Assembly: GCF_900452415.1 (NCBI RefSeq)
Contig: NZ_UGNX01000001.1
Span: 3,658,001 to 3,722,000, forward strand
Length of the DNA: 64,000 nt
Source of the DNA: Legionella cincinnatiensis
GTDB taxonomy: Bacteria > Pseudomonadota > Gammaproteobacteria > Legionellales > Legionellaceae
Reading direction: 5' to 3'
Shown here: one piece after another, positions 17,756 to 25,969 of the stretch
How the letters are laid out: every line of letters begins with the position of its first letter
Position numbering within the stretch: the stretch's first letter is position 1
Program-made: the position numbers and the translations under genes
Notes under the pieces: generated by a model
What the model saw: only the letters and a program-made list of their open reading frames with translations
Told to the model about the DNA's origin: nothing
The model's database searches: none

Positions 17756-19873
17756 ATGGAAGCATATACAATAAATACATTCAAAACTCTCTTGCTTGAT
17801 AGTTTATTGACCGCACCAAAACGAGATGAGTTGAAAGAATACTTTAAAGAAACCTTTGAAATTTATGAAAACCTATTTGCTTGTATTGCAGATGAGCAAG
17901 CCTATTACCTGCGTGCTGAGCCTTTAAGACATCCGTTGATATTTTATTATGGCCATACTGCGACTTTTTTTATCAACAAACTGATTCTTGGCCAACACAT
18001 TAACAAAAGAGTTAATGACCGATTTGAATCAATGTTTGCTGTTGGCGTTGATGAAATGTCCTGGGATGATTTGAACACTGCTCATTATAATTGGCCGACA
18101 GTTCAAGAAGTTGCTGATTATCGTAAGCAGGTAAAAATATTAATTGAACAATTGATTGATATAATACCTCTCAGAACACCAATAACCCAGGAGTCTATAG
18201 TTTGGCTTATCTTAATGGGTATTGAACACGAACGAATTCATCTTGAAACATCCTCTGTCATTTTAAGAATGATCCCATTAAGCTATTTACATAAATCCCA
18301 AAACTGGCCCTCTTGCAAGGAAGTGGGAAATGCCCCAGTAAATCAATTAATCGCTGTAGCTGGTGAGCGTATCTTATTAGGTCGTGGACATGAACACAGC
18401 CTCTTTGGATGGGATAACGAATACGGTAACAAAGAAGTTTGGGTCAATGATTTTCATGCCTCACAATTTTTAGTCTCTAACCAAGAGTTTTTACTCTTTA
18501 TTGAAGCCGGAGGCTATGAAAACTTTGACTGGTGGACTTCTGAAGGAAAACAATGGTTAATGTATACCAAAACAAAAATGCCTCGTTTTTGGCGCTTTGA
18601 AAATGGACAATTTTGGCAAAGAAATTTACTTGAAGAAATACCTTTGCCGCTTAACTGGCCTGTTGAGGTCAATTATCATGAAGCTAAAGCTTTTTGCAAT
18701 TGGAAATCACTTATTGAAAATAAATATATTCGTCTCCCAACAGAGGAGGAATGGACTATTTTACGTAATAAAATTGAGGATAATGTTACTGATTGGCAAG
18801 AAGCGCCAGGAAATATCCATCTTGAATACTATGCTTCCTCTTGCCCAATAAATAAATTTAAAAATGGATCGTTCTATGATGTTATAGGCAACGTATGGCA
18901 ATGGACTGAAACACCAATAGATGCATTTCCAGGTTTTAAAGTACATCCGTTATATGATGATTTTTCCACTCCAACTTTTGATGGACAACACAATCTAATT
19001 AAGGGAGGGTCTTGGATTTCAACAGGCAATTTGGCCACAAAAAAATCACGTTATGCGTTTAGACGTCACTTCTTTCAACATGCAGGTTTTCGTTACGTGC
19101 AAAGTGAAACACCTTTGCTGCCAGCAGAAAAAATGAATGGCTATGAAACTGATCCGTTAATTGCTCAGTCTTTAGAGTTCCATTATGGAAATGAATATTT
19201 CGGAGTAGCTAATTTCCCAGTAGCATGTATTAATCGGTGTAAGGAATTTTTTATTAAAGAGTCGCATTTAAAAGCATTGGATCTTGGTTGTTCAGTAGGT
19301 CGTTTTAGCTTTGAATTAGCCAAGCACTTTGAACATGTTGATGCAATTGATTTTTCAACTCGCTTTATCCAACAAGGAGTGCGTTTTAAGGAGGCTGGAA
19401 TTATTCGCTATGCAATAACTTCTGAAGGTGATTTGGTGGACTATAAAGAATTGACCTTGTCTGATCTAGGTTATGACGATTTAATTGATAAAGTTCATTT
19501 TATTCAAGGAGATGCATGTAATCTAAAGCCAATTTTTAAAGGTTATCATTTCATATTTTGCGGTAATTTAATAGACAAACTTTACGATCCAGCCTTTTTC
19601 TTAAAATCCATCCGTGAACGCCTTAGACCTAAGGGACTTCTGGCTTTAACCTCTTCCTATACTTGGCTCGAAGAATACACTGATAAATCCAACTGGCTAG
19701 GAGGAATTAGAGTTAATGGAGAATTTCAAAAGACCATAGAGGGCTTAAAATCTTTATTAAAACCTCGATTTAATTTGCTTGTCACAGATGATATTCCGTT
19801 CGTAATCCGTGAAACTGAGCGTAAGTTTCAGCACTCCATAGCACAATTAACTATATGGCAATTAAAAAAATAA
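17756..19873 (+). CDS. ovoA: 5-histidylcysteine sulfoxide synthase/methyltransferase, ovothiol synthesis
   Basis: Mononuclear iron sulfoxide synthase that joins cysteine to the imidazole of histidine with O2. It is fused to an N-methyltransferase that completes ovothiol A after C-S cleavage by another enzyme. Domains in order: DinB-like helical bundle (1-190) with the iron motif HxxxHxE at His158, His162 and Glu164; FGE-sulfatase domain (about 200-460: GNVWQWTETP, GGSWIS, RYAFRRHFF); SAM methyltransferase (about 480-705: ALDLGCSVGRF). Its 705 residues match full-length OvoA. No OvoB-type PLP lyase is in the window. Ovothiol would scavenge peroxide, useful inside phagocytes. Confidence 0.9.
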   Translation: MEAYTINTFKTLLLDSLLTAPKRDELKEYFKETFEIYENLFACIADEQAYYLRAEPLRHPLIFYYGHTATFFINKLILGQHINKRVNDRFESMFAVGVDEMSWDDLNTAHYNWPTVQEVADYRKQVKILIEQLIDIIPLRTPITQESIVWLILMGIEHERIHLETSSVILRMIPLSYLHKSQNWPSCKEVGNAPVNQLIAVAGERILLGRGHEHSLFGWDNEYGNKEVWVNDFHASQFLVSNQEFLLFIEAGGYENFDWWTSEGKQWLMYTKTKMPRFWRFENGQFWQRNLLEEIPLPLNWPVEVNYHEAKAFCNWKSLIENKYIRLPTEEEWTILRNKIEDNVTDWQEAPGNIHLEYYASSCPINKFKNGSFYDVIGNVWQWTETPIDAFPGFKVHPLYDDFSTPTFDGQHNLIKGGSWISTGNLATKKSRYAFRRHFFQHAGFRYVQSETPLLPAEKMNGYETDPLIAQSLEFHYGNEYFGVANFPVACINRCKEFFIKESHLKALDLGCSVGRFSFELAKHFEHVDAIDFSTRFIQQGVRFKEAGIIRYAITSEGDLVDYKELTLSDLGYDDLIDKVHFIQGDACNLKPIFKGYHFIFCGNLIDKLYDPAFFLKSIRERLRPKGLLALTSSYTWLEEYTDKSNWLGGIRVNGEFQKTIEGLKSLLKPRFNLLVTDDIPFVIRETERKFQHSIAQLTIWQLKK

Positions 19874-19876
19874 AAA

Positions 19877-20497
19877 TCACGATCCATTTTGTCTCGATTT
19901 ACATGATTTAGAATCACGAAGAGATATTTTTTGCAAAATTTCCTCGATAGGTAATCCCATTACATTGTAATAGGAACCTTTTATTTCTTTAACAAAAGTA
20001 TCACGTACTTGTTGAATACCATATCCTCCAGCTTTATCAAAAGGGTCTTTTGAGTCAATATAATTTTTTATCTGTTGTTCTGTTAAGGTATGAAAAGTAA
20101 TATTAGTTGTCACATAATTAATACACCATTGTTGTTCGGGTAGAAAAATTAGAGCGTAACCTGTATAAACGTCATGAGAATCACCACTTAACATATGCAA
20201 CATTCTTGATGCATCCTCATAGTCGCGAGGTTTTTCTAAAATATGTTTCTGATAAACCACTGTAGTGTCTGCAGCCAAAATGAGATCCGTATTTTCTAGT
20301 GCAACTTGAGACAAAATCGTTTGTGCTTTTTCTCGAGCAAGACGAGTTACATATTCTTTAGCCTCTTCATTTTCTTGCCGAATTTCTTCAATATCAGCAG
20401 GCATAACCACTGCTGTCAATCCATGTTTTTGCAATATTTGTAAGCGTCTTGGAGAGGCACTAGCTAGAACAATTTTTAATTGATGATTTGATTTCAT
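19877..20497 (-). CDS. maf: Maf-like nucleoside triphosphate pyrophosphatase
   Basis: House-cleaning nucleotide pyrophosphatase of the Maf/YhdE/YceF family, acting on non-canonical or dTTP/UTP-type nucleotides. Motifs are LASASPRRLQIL at the N-terminus, LAADTTVV with the catalytic Asp, EKPRDYEDASRML, and DPFDKAGGYGIQ near the C-terminus. I start at the ATG at 20497, which gives the canonical MK...KIVLASASPRR opening; a 27-codon upstream extension to 20578 is not family-like. Convergent with ovoA, with 3 bp between stops. Confidence 0.9.
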   Translation of the reverse strand: MKSNHQLKIVLASASPRRLQILQKHGLTAVVMPADIEEIRQENEEAKEYVTRLAREKAQTILSQVALENTDLILAADTTVVYQKHILEKPRDYEDASRMLHMLSGDSHDVYTGYALIFLPEQQWCINYVTTNITFHTLTEQQIKNYIDSKDPFDKAGGYGIQQVRDTFVKEIKGSYYNVMGLPIEEILQKISLRDSKSCKSRQNGS

Positions 20498-20627
20498 GAT
20501 TCCATTGATGGTTTGATGTTTAAAACATCTATTATTTAAAGTGGTTTTTGCTCTATAATCAACCAAAATATACTTCATTTAAGTATTTTTTGCTGTTTTT
20601 ATTTCGATGCCTGAATAGATCAAGACC

Positions 20628-21662
20628 ATGAAAATTTATCTTAAAAAATCAAACTGTAGTGCACTTTTAATTTCTTTACAGACTTTCCTGAAAAAAATGA
20701 GAGCCCCCCTTAGTTCATTAGATAAGGATGATTGGGAACAGAATATTATTATCACTTTTGATAAAGATATTCCTATCTCCTGCCAACGAGAAACTATAGA
20801 GTGTCTTAACCAACTATGTCTTGAGCTAGAACAAAAAAAAATGAACATCAGTCTGAGCTTTAATAAGATAAAAAATATTGATCCAGAGATTAAAAAATAT
20901 ATTTTGATTGACAACAAAGCCCTGTGTAGACACTTAATTTCTGGTTTTGAAGAGTTGATTGTTTCATCGAATGAGTTGACTGAGTATGTTTTAAAAGATA
21001 TTGAATTATCGAATATATTAAATAGTATTGAAAAATCATTATTTAGCCTCTCTAGCGTTGAATTTATCCCCTTGATACAAACATTTCCAAGCTCCTGTTT
21101 TGCTTGTAGTATTTTAATGGTTCTCAAAGAACTTAAACTGATTAACGAACCCACGCGTACTCAAGAGCTCCAAATTTATAAGCAAATTTGGCTAGAACCT
21201 GGTAAACAAGCAGATATTGAAAAAGTAATTCTCTATTTAAGCCAATATAAAATAAAAATGATCGGGCTGGATTTTGTAGAAAAAACGGATGATTTATTAG
21301 ATTTAAGCAATAGGATTAAAAACAGTCGTCCTGAATTATCGCAACATATTATAAATCAATATACCTTATTTCATCAGAATACAAACAAAATAAATCAATA
21401 TAGTGTACTAAAAATAGAAGATCCTTATTCAATAAATAATGAGTTTTTTAAAGGAGGATTCACCTTTCTTATCTCTCGCTCTTCGAATAGCCAAGGACTT
21501 CATGTTTTATTTGCAAGAGTATGGCAAGATCAGTTTCAAGTCATTGATCCTGAAAATGGTGAAATCAAAATGTATCCTTCATTCGAGGAATATTATGACA
21601 GTTTTGAAAATTTCAATAAGGCGTTTACAGGAGTAGCATTACATGTTGCTCCTAATTTTTAA
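20628..21662 (+). CDS. Putative papain/C39-like cysteine protease, effector-like (paralogue 1)
   Basis: A 344-residue protein of unknown function. It is homologous to the gene at 51196: both share ELQ/EIYKxIWLEPGK and a preceding Cys at the start of a helix. Candidate catalytic residues are Cys157 (PSSCFACSIL), His292 (GLHVLFARVW) and Asp307 (QVIDPENG). The order Cys-His-Asp with a VxDPxxG strand is that of C39-like and other papain-fold peptidases. The N-terminal 140 residues are charged and helical with no recognised domain, and there is no signal peptide. A Dot/Icm effector role is inference. It is monocistronic. Confidence 0.6.
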   Translation: MKIYLKKSNCSALLISLQTFLKKMRAPLSSLDKDDWEQNIIITFDKDIPISCQRETIECLNQLCLELEQKKMNISLSFNKIKNIDPEIKKYILIDNKALCRHLISGFEELIVSSNELTEYVLKDIELSNILNSIEKSLFSLSSVEFIPLIQTFPSSCFACSILMVLKELKLINEPTRTQELQIYKQIWLEPGKQADIEKVILYLSQYKIKMIGLDFVEKTDDLLDLSNRIKNSRPELSQHIINQYTLFHQNTNKINQYSVLKIEDPYSINNEFFKGGFTFLISRSSNSQGLHVLFARVWQDQFQVIDPENGEIKMYPSFEEYYDSFENFNKAFTGVALHVAPNF

Positions 21663-21982
21663 CAATTCGAGTATAAGAATGAAAATTAAATCCACCTGAT
21701 TTCTCAAAAGCATAAATGGAACAGAGTATGTGATTTTGTAATAATGGGTTAAGGCATGTAGGCGGGGAACATGAATTGTCAACACGCCCTATTAAAACAT
21801 ATGAATCTCATTAAATAGCGCCCATAGTTTTCCCTTTTACTGCTTAAAATAATCAAATACAGTAATTTTTTGTCCTGTATAAAGATTTTTTGAACAAAAC
21901 TTAACTTTATTAAGCTTCTCTTAATATTACCTTGATATAATTTTGCCCCTTTTGATGGTTTATTAATAAACAAGGGGAAATA
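21663..21982. other. 320-bp gene-free region
   Basis: No reading frame worth calling. A good -10-like TATAAT at 21936-21941 lies about 42 bp before the next start and is a candidate promoter for the 199-residue protein. A/T-rich otherwise; no hairpin or repeat recognised. Confidence 0.4.
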
Positions 21983-22582
21983 ATGAAACATTATTCCAAC
22001 TCGCCTAAAGATTCGTTTTTTAACACCACTGAGACATCCAAAAAACTGCCATTACTAAGCTTAGAGGCGTATAACATATTAAGCACTACCACTGCTTTTA
22101 GTGATATTTCGTCCATAGTTTCTCACTTTAATCAATTGGTAAATAAGGATTCCAGTGTTTTGAAATCTCACCACTATGGTGACGGTCCTCTTAATAATCA
22201 AGTGTTTATCAAAGATTTAAATGATATTTTAGCTCGATTAACTGCTGCAGTAAATAATAAGAAACCTTATCAATGTTTGTTTGGAGATGTGGCGATATTA
22301 AAAGAGTATTTACAGGTTATTTTGGGGTATTATCAAGAGCAACTGAAGCAAAAGTTACCTGATGCCAAGGCTTATGAACCATCTCCAACTTTTTGGACAC
22401 TTATGTCATCAATTGCTCGCCATGAAAAGCCATTAATTGATGAGAAAGAGTCACAAGAATTAGCACAATATGTAACCAATCATACTGCGCGAGATGTCAT
22501 GAAAGAGGACATGCAAAGGATAACTAATATTGTCATGAATCCTTTCATGGAATCCCACCCTAGTACATTTTCTTACTGTTAA
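21983..22582 (+). CDS. Hypothetical protein (199 aa), helical
   Basis: Not recognised. It is a hydrophilic, mostly helical 199-residue protein without signal peptide or membrane segment. It ends in a Ser/Thr-rich tail (ESHPSTFSYC). AAGGGGA about 6 bases upstream supports the start. A strong terminator follows, so it is a single transcription unit. It sits between two other unknown, effector-like genes, which makes a host-directed role possible but unproven. Confidence 0.65.
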   Translation: MKHYSNSPKDSFFNTTETSKKLPLLSLEAYNILSTTTAFSDISSIVSHFNQLVNKDSSVLKSHHYGDGPLNNQVFIKDLNDILARLTAAVNNKKPYQCLFGDVAILKEYLQVILGYYQEQLKQKLPDAKAYEPSPTFWTLMSSIARHEKPLIDEKESQELAQYVTNHTARDVMKEDMQRITNIVMNPFMESHPSTFSYC

Positions 22583-22620
22583 GTCTTTCACCTTATGTTC
22601 GTAAAAACTTCCTATGGTTA

Positions 22621-22645
22621 AAAGCGGCTTTTAAGCCGCTTTTTT
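22621..22645 (+). terminator. Rho-independent terminator
   Basis: AAGCGGCTT pairs with AAGCCGCTT across TT, followed by a run of T residues. It lies 38 bp after the stop of the 199-residue gene. Confidence 0.92.
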
Positions 22646-22861
22646 AGTAACCGTTAAATTTAGATCTTTCATTTTTTATCCATGGAGTTCGTATCATCCC
22701 TCCTCTGTGCCTCGTCTTTTAATTACAAGAACAATATCCAGCCTGCTGGTAATGATCCAAAAACCATCTTTTATCGTAATTCATCCTTTAAATATTAAGT
22801 ACAATGTAATATATTGACAAATCAAGGTGTACATTTAACTAACTCTTTGAGAGCTTAAACA

Positions 22862-23707
22862 TTGCCATGTTCCGTTAAGATAATACTACCTGATTTACAA
22901 CCTCAGCCTAATCTTGCTGATCAAATATTTATTTCTTCTCTAGACAGCAATAATTTTGATGAACAAGAATTTTTCTCTCAAATTACGCTCACATCATTAT
23001 CTTTTATTGTCAAAATCGCCAAATTTTCTGTTTATTTTGTCACTCTTTGTGAGAAAAATGAGTACTGTGCACTTTGGAAACAACTTTACTCCGCGTTGGG
23101 ATTAATTATTACTAAAAATAAACCTTGTGCTCACTCTTTTTTTGCTCATGATGAAGAAATAGTCAATCATTTCACGCTATTGCGGGGTGCCTATTATTTT
23201 CATCTTTCTCAACAAGCATTAGATGCAAAAGAAAAAGCGTTTTCTAGCCTAGAACTTTACTGGTTAAATCAAGCAATGAAATTTGCGTCAATTCATGCAA
23301 ACCAGCGCTATATTCAATTTCTATATCAAAAATTAGAAAGGGTTTCTCAAGAGGAAGCTGAGAAAATTTTAATTGAGGCAATTAATTGTTGTAAGACAAG
23401 TTTAACTCAATATGGCAGTTATGCTTACATGATGCTTGCTGAAGCTTTTTTTCGTTATGCAGTATGGGCACAACAAACTGGCAATTTAAGTCGTACAAAA
23501 TCAGCCATTAGCGCGGCAGTTAAGGCCTGTATCAAAGCTGAAAATTATTTAAGCCAAAGCATATTCTCTATTCACAATGCCAGTTTAGGAGAAGGCATAA
23601 AAATGAGCAATTCTCTGGGTTTAGAAAGCCCACAAGAAGCCCTTTTATTTTTAAATAATTGGGTAATAAACAACCTACAAGAACAAGAATTAGTAGCAGT
23701 ACCCTAG
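22862..23707 (+). CDS. Hypothetical protein (281 aa), alpha-helical repeat-like
   Basis: Not recognised. The TTG at 22862 is the only usable early start: an in-frame TAA lies one codon before it, and no ATG in frame follows soon. From about residue 90 on the protein is a series of amphipathic helices (ALDAKEKAFSSLELYWLNQA, AEKILIEAINCCK, MMLAEAFFRYAVWAQQ). The spacing suggests TPR- or SEL1-like helical repeats. The C-terminus (NLQEQELVAVP) has acidic residues near the end, as in many Dot/Icm substrates. There is no signal peptide. Confidence 0.6.
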   Translation: MPCSVKIILPDLQPQPNLADQIFISSLDSNNFDEQEFFSQITLTSLSFIVKIAKFSVYFVTLCEKNEYCALWKQLYSALGLIITKNKPCAHSFFAHDEEIVNHFTLLRGAYYFHLSQQALDAKEKAFSSLELYWLNQAMKFASIHANQRYIQFLYQKLERVSQEEAEKILIEAINCCKTSLTQYGSYAYMMLAEAFFRYAVWAQQTGNLSRTKSAISAAVKACIKAENYLSQSIFSIHNASLGEGIKMSNSLGLESPQEALLFLNNWVINNLQEQELVAVP

Positions 23708-23831
23708 CCTCTCATGGCCGTTTCTCCAGCACTTTCTTTTGGCAAAAATAGATCCTACTCTCATTTTATGATTATTGTTTTCACGGAAGTATGGGTTGAA
23801 AAGAATAAATATAATCGTTACCATGTCAAAT

Positions 23832-23862
23832 AATTTCTATACAAATAGTTTGTATAGAAATT
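23832..23862. promoter_or_regulatory. Perfect 14-bp-arm palindrome, candidate operator
   Basis: AATTTCTATACAAA and its exact reverse complement are separated by TAG. No T-run follows, so it is not a good terminator. It lies 135 bp before the start of the GCS2-GNAT-AsnO operon and could bind a dimeric repressor or activator of that operon. An mRNA hairpin is the alternative. Confidence 0.5.
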
Positions 23863-23997
23863 ACATAGAGTGTTATTTATTAGTAACTAACTAGTCAATA
23901 GAACTATTGAAATATCCTCAACACAGTATTGGAAATAATGCCCAATACACCAATTACTAGCACTCTCCGCAATAATTAACAAAGGAGGATTATCAAA

Positions 23998-25218
23998 ATG
24001 GATAATCAACGTAACAACCTTTTAAATTTAACTAAGAATGCTGCGCAATTGGCTTGTTCCTCGGATATGGGAGAAATTTATTTTAAAAGTAATGGAGTTT
24101 TAACCTTGGGAGTAGAAATTGAACTCCAGCTCATCAATTCTGAAGACTACAATCTATGCTCAAGAGCCACCGAAGTGCTGAATGCGACCGCACACCTTGA
24201 AAAAGTTAAACCAGAGTTTTATTTGAGTACTATAGAAGTGAATACAGATAAATGTATTACTGTTCAGGAAGTAGCAGAAGATCTTCATAAAACACTTGCT
24301 TCACTACAACATGCAACACAAGAGTTAGGAATTTTATTTGCAACCACAGGCTCTCACCCATTTTCTAAATATTCTGATTGGATTGTTTCCCCAACAACTC
24401 GTTATCAAGAACTCATTGATCGTAATCAATGGCTTACACGACGTATGAGTGTCTATGGATTACATATTCATCTAGGTATGTCTAGCGGTGAAGACTGTAT
24501 TCGTTTTAACAATTTTTTTATGTATTTTTTACCTCATTTATTAGCCCTTTCTTCAAGCTCCCCCTTTTGGCAAGGAATAGATACAGGGCTTGCTTCTTAT
24601 AGACCAACCACTTATGAAGCACTACCAACAGCAGGACAACCCTATCAAGTCAAAACATGGCAAGATTTTGAAAATCTTTATAAAACATTAAAGTTATGTG
24701 GTTCAATTAACTCTCTTAAAGATTTATGGTGGGATTTAAGACCCAGCCCTGGTTTTGGAACACTAGAAATTCGTGTGTGTGATGGCGCAGCGACTCTATC
24801 AGAAACACTTGCTTTAGTTGCCTTGGTTCATACTCTTGCTCATTGGTTTGCTGATAATGGAAGTTGGCTTGAAGCAGTAGCTTATCCTCCTTATTGGCTT
24901 TCTCGGGAAAACAAATGGAGGGCCATTCGTTATGGCTTAGATGCTGAATTATTAATGAATACGGAAGGTAAAACTAAGTTAATGCGCGAAGATATTAATG
25001 AATGGATTGAAAAATTAAGTCCATACATCAAAAAATTAGGCTATCAAAATTATTTCTCTAACCTTAATGTAATCATGGACTCTGGTACGAGTTCTGAACG
25101 CCAACGCAATGTATTTTCTCAGAATCGTTGTATTAAAGATATTGTGAAGCACAACATCAGCGAATTCTTACTGCAAAAGCCTCTGTACAAACACGAATCA
25201 ATTATTCCATGTCCCTAG
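23998..25218 (+). CDS. YbdK-type carboxylate-amine ligase (GCS2 family)
   Basis: Predicted ATP-dependent ligase of the GCS2 family, joining a carboxylate (often glutamate gamma-carboxyl) to an amine. Visible motifs: LTLGVEIELQLI (metal-binding GxExE), VKPEFYLSTIEVNT, SVYGLHIHLGM, and FGTLEIRVCDGA. This order matches YbdK-type ligases, and the 406 residues fit. A very strong ribosome site (AAAGGAGG) precedes the start. It is the first gene of an operon with a GNAT acetyltransferase and an AsnO-type amidotransferase. I infer that it makes the dipeptide bond of an acetylated, amidated dipeptide. A simple glutamate-cysteine ligase role is the alternative. Confidence 0.8.
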   Translation: MDNQRNNLLNLTKNAAQLACSSDMGEIYFKSNGVLTLGVEIELQLINSEDYNLCSRATEVLNATAHLEKVKPEFYLSTIEVNTDKCITVQEVAEDLHKTLASLQHATQELGILFATTGSHPFSKYSDWIVSPTTRYQELIDRNQWLTRRMSVYGLHIHLGMSSGEDCIRFNNFFMYFLPHLLALSSSSPFWQGIDTGLASYRPTTYEALPTAGQPYQVKTWQDFENLYKTLKLCGSINSLKDLWWDLRPSPGFGTLEIRVCDGAATLSETLALVALVHTLAHWFADNGSWLEAVAYPPYWLSRENKWRAIRYGLDAELLMNTEGKTKLMREDINEWIEKLSPYIKKLGYQNYFSNLNVIMDSGTSSERQRNVFSQNRCIKDIVKHNISEFLLQKPLYKHESIIPCP

Positions 25219-25263
25219 TGAGATACTCACCACCCAATAAAAACCAAGCCGAGGAAAACATCG

Positions 25264-25956
25264 ATGAAACACATAACCTATACCTCAAAAAAGTTGGGAA
25301 ATATACTCATTAAAAGTAAATTAAATCAGTATACAATTTACTCAAGTAGATTGGAGGCCCGATCCCTTAACCAAGATGAAGAGTGTTTTTTAATCGATAA
25401 ATACAGTCAACTTTTAGGAAATCCTGAAAATATAAACCTGTTTGGCGAAGGAAAAATTTGGCACTCTGCTGCTATAAAAGAATTCATACAAAATAAAACC
25501 AAATGTTGGAATTCGGGTAATAAATTCTCCGTGTTTTCAATTTACCATTCGAGTACTCAAGAATTTATTGGCTATCTCCATATAAAACACTCTTTAAACG
25601 ATTTTGCCACTATAGGCATAGGGCATCAAAATGTCGCCGAAATGGCTTATATCATTGATCAAGCATTTTGGGGAAAAGGTTATGGCACTGAAATTGCAAT
25701 TTTAGGAAAAAAATTTATTAAACACATTATCTCTGAGAGTGCCAATGAAACTTTAGAAAAAAACATTAAAGAAATTGCTGCTACAGTTCACCCGTCAAAT
25801 GAAGGCTCAAAAAGAATTTTACAAAAGACCCTAAAACACATGGAACAAGAAGAATTTACCAAGTTTGGTGGCCAACCTCGTCTATTATTTTTTAAACCAT
25901 TAAAAACTGATATTACCTTAGTAGATAAATCTAACACGTTAACTGCAAAATTATAA
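25264..25956 (+). CDS. GNAT-family N-acetyltransferase
   Basis: RimJ/RimL-type acetyl-CoA-dependent N-acetyltransferase of 230 residues. The acetyl-CoA loop is seen as DQAFWGKGYGTEIA (about residues 136-149), preceded by the beta-strand MAYIID and followed by a helix and VHPSNEGSKRIL, the usual C-terminal motif B. It lies 45 bp after the GCS2-type ligase and 13 bp before the amidotransferase gene, so all three are co-transcribed. In that context it probably acetylates the alpha-amino group of glutamine or of the dipeptide. In the known NAGGN pathway the GNAT domain is fused to an ATP-grasp ligase; here it stands alone. Confidence 0.82.
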   Translation: MKHITYTSKKLGNILIKSKLNQYTIYSSRLEARSLNQDEECFLIDKYSQLLGNPENINLFGEGKIWHSAAIKEFIQNKTKCWNSGNKFSVFSIYHSSTQEFIGYLHIKHSLNDFATIGIGHQNVAEMAYIIDQAFWGKGYGTEIAILGKKFIKHIISESANETLEKNIKEIAATVHPSNEGSKRILQKTLKHMEQEEFTKFGGQPRLLFFKPLKTDITLVDKSNTLTAKL

Positions 25957-25969
25957 ACAGGGAGGAGCT

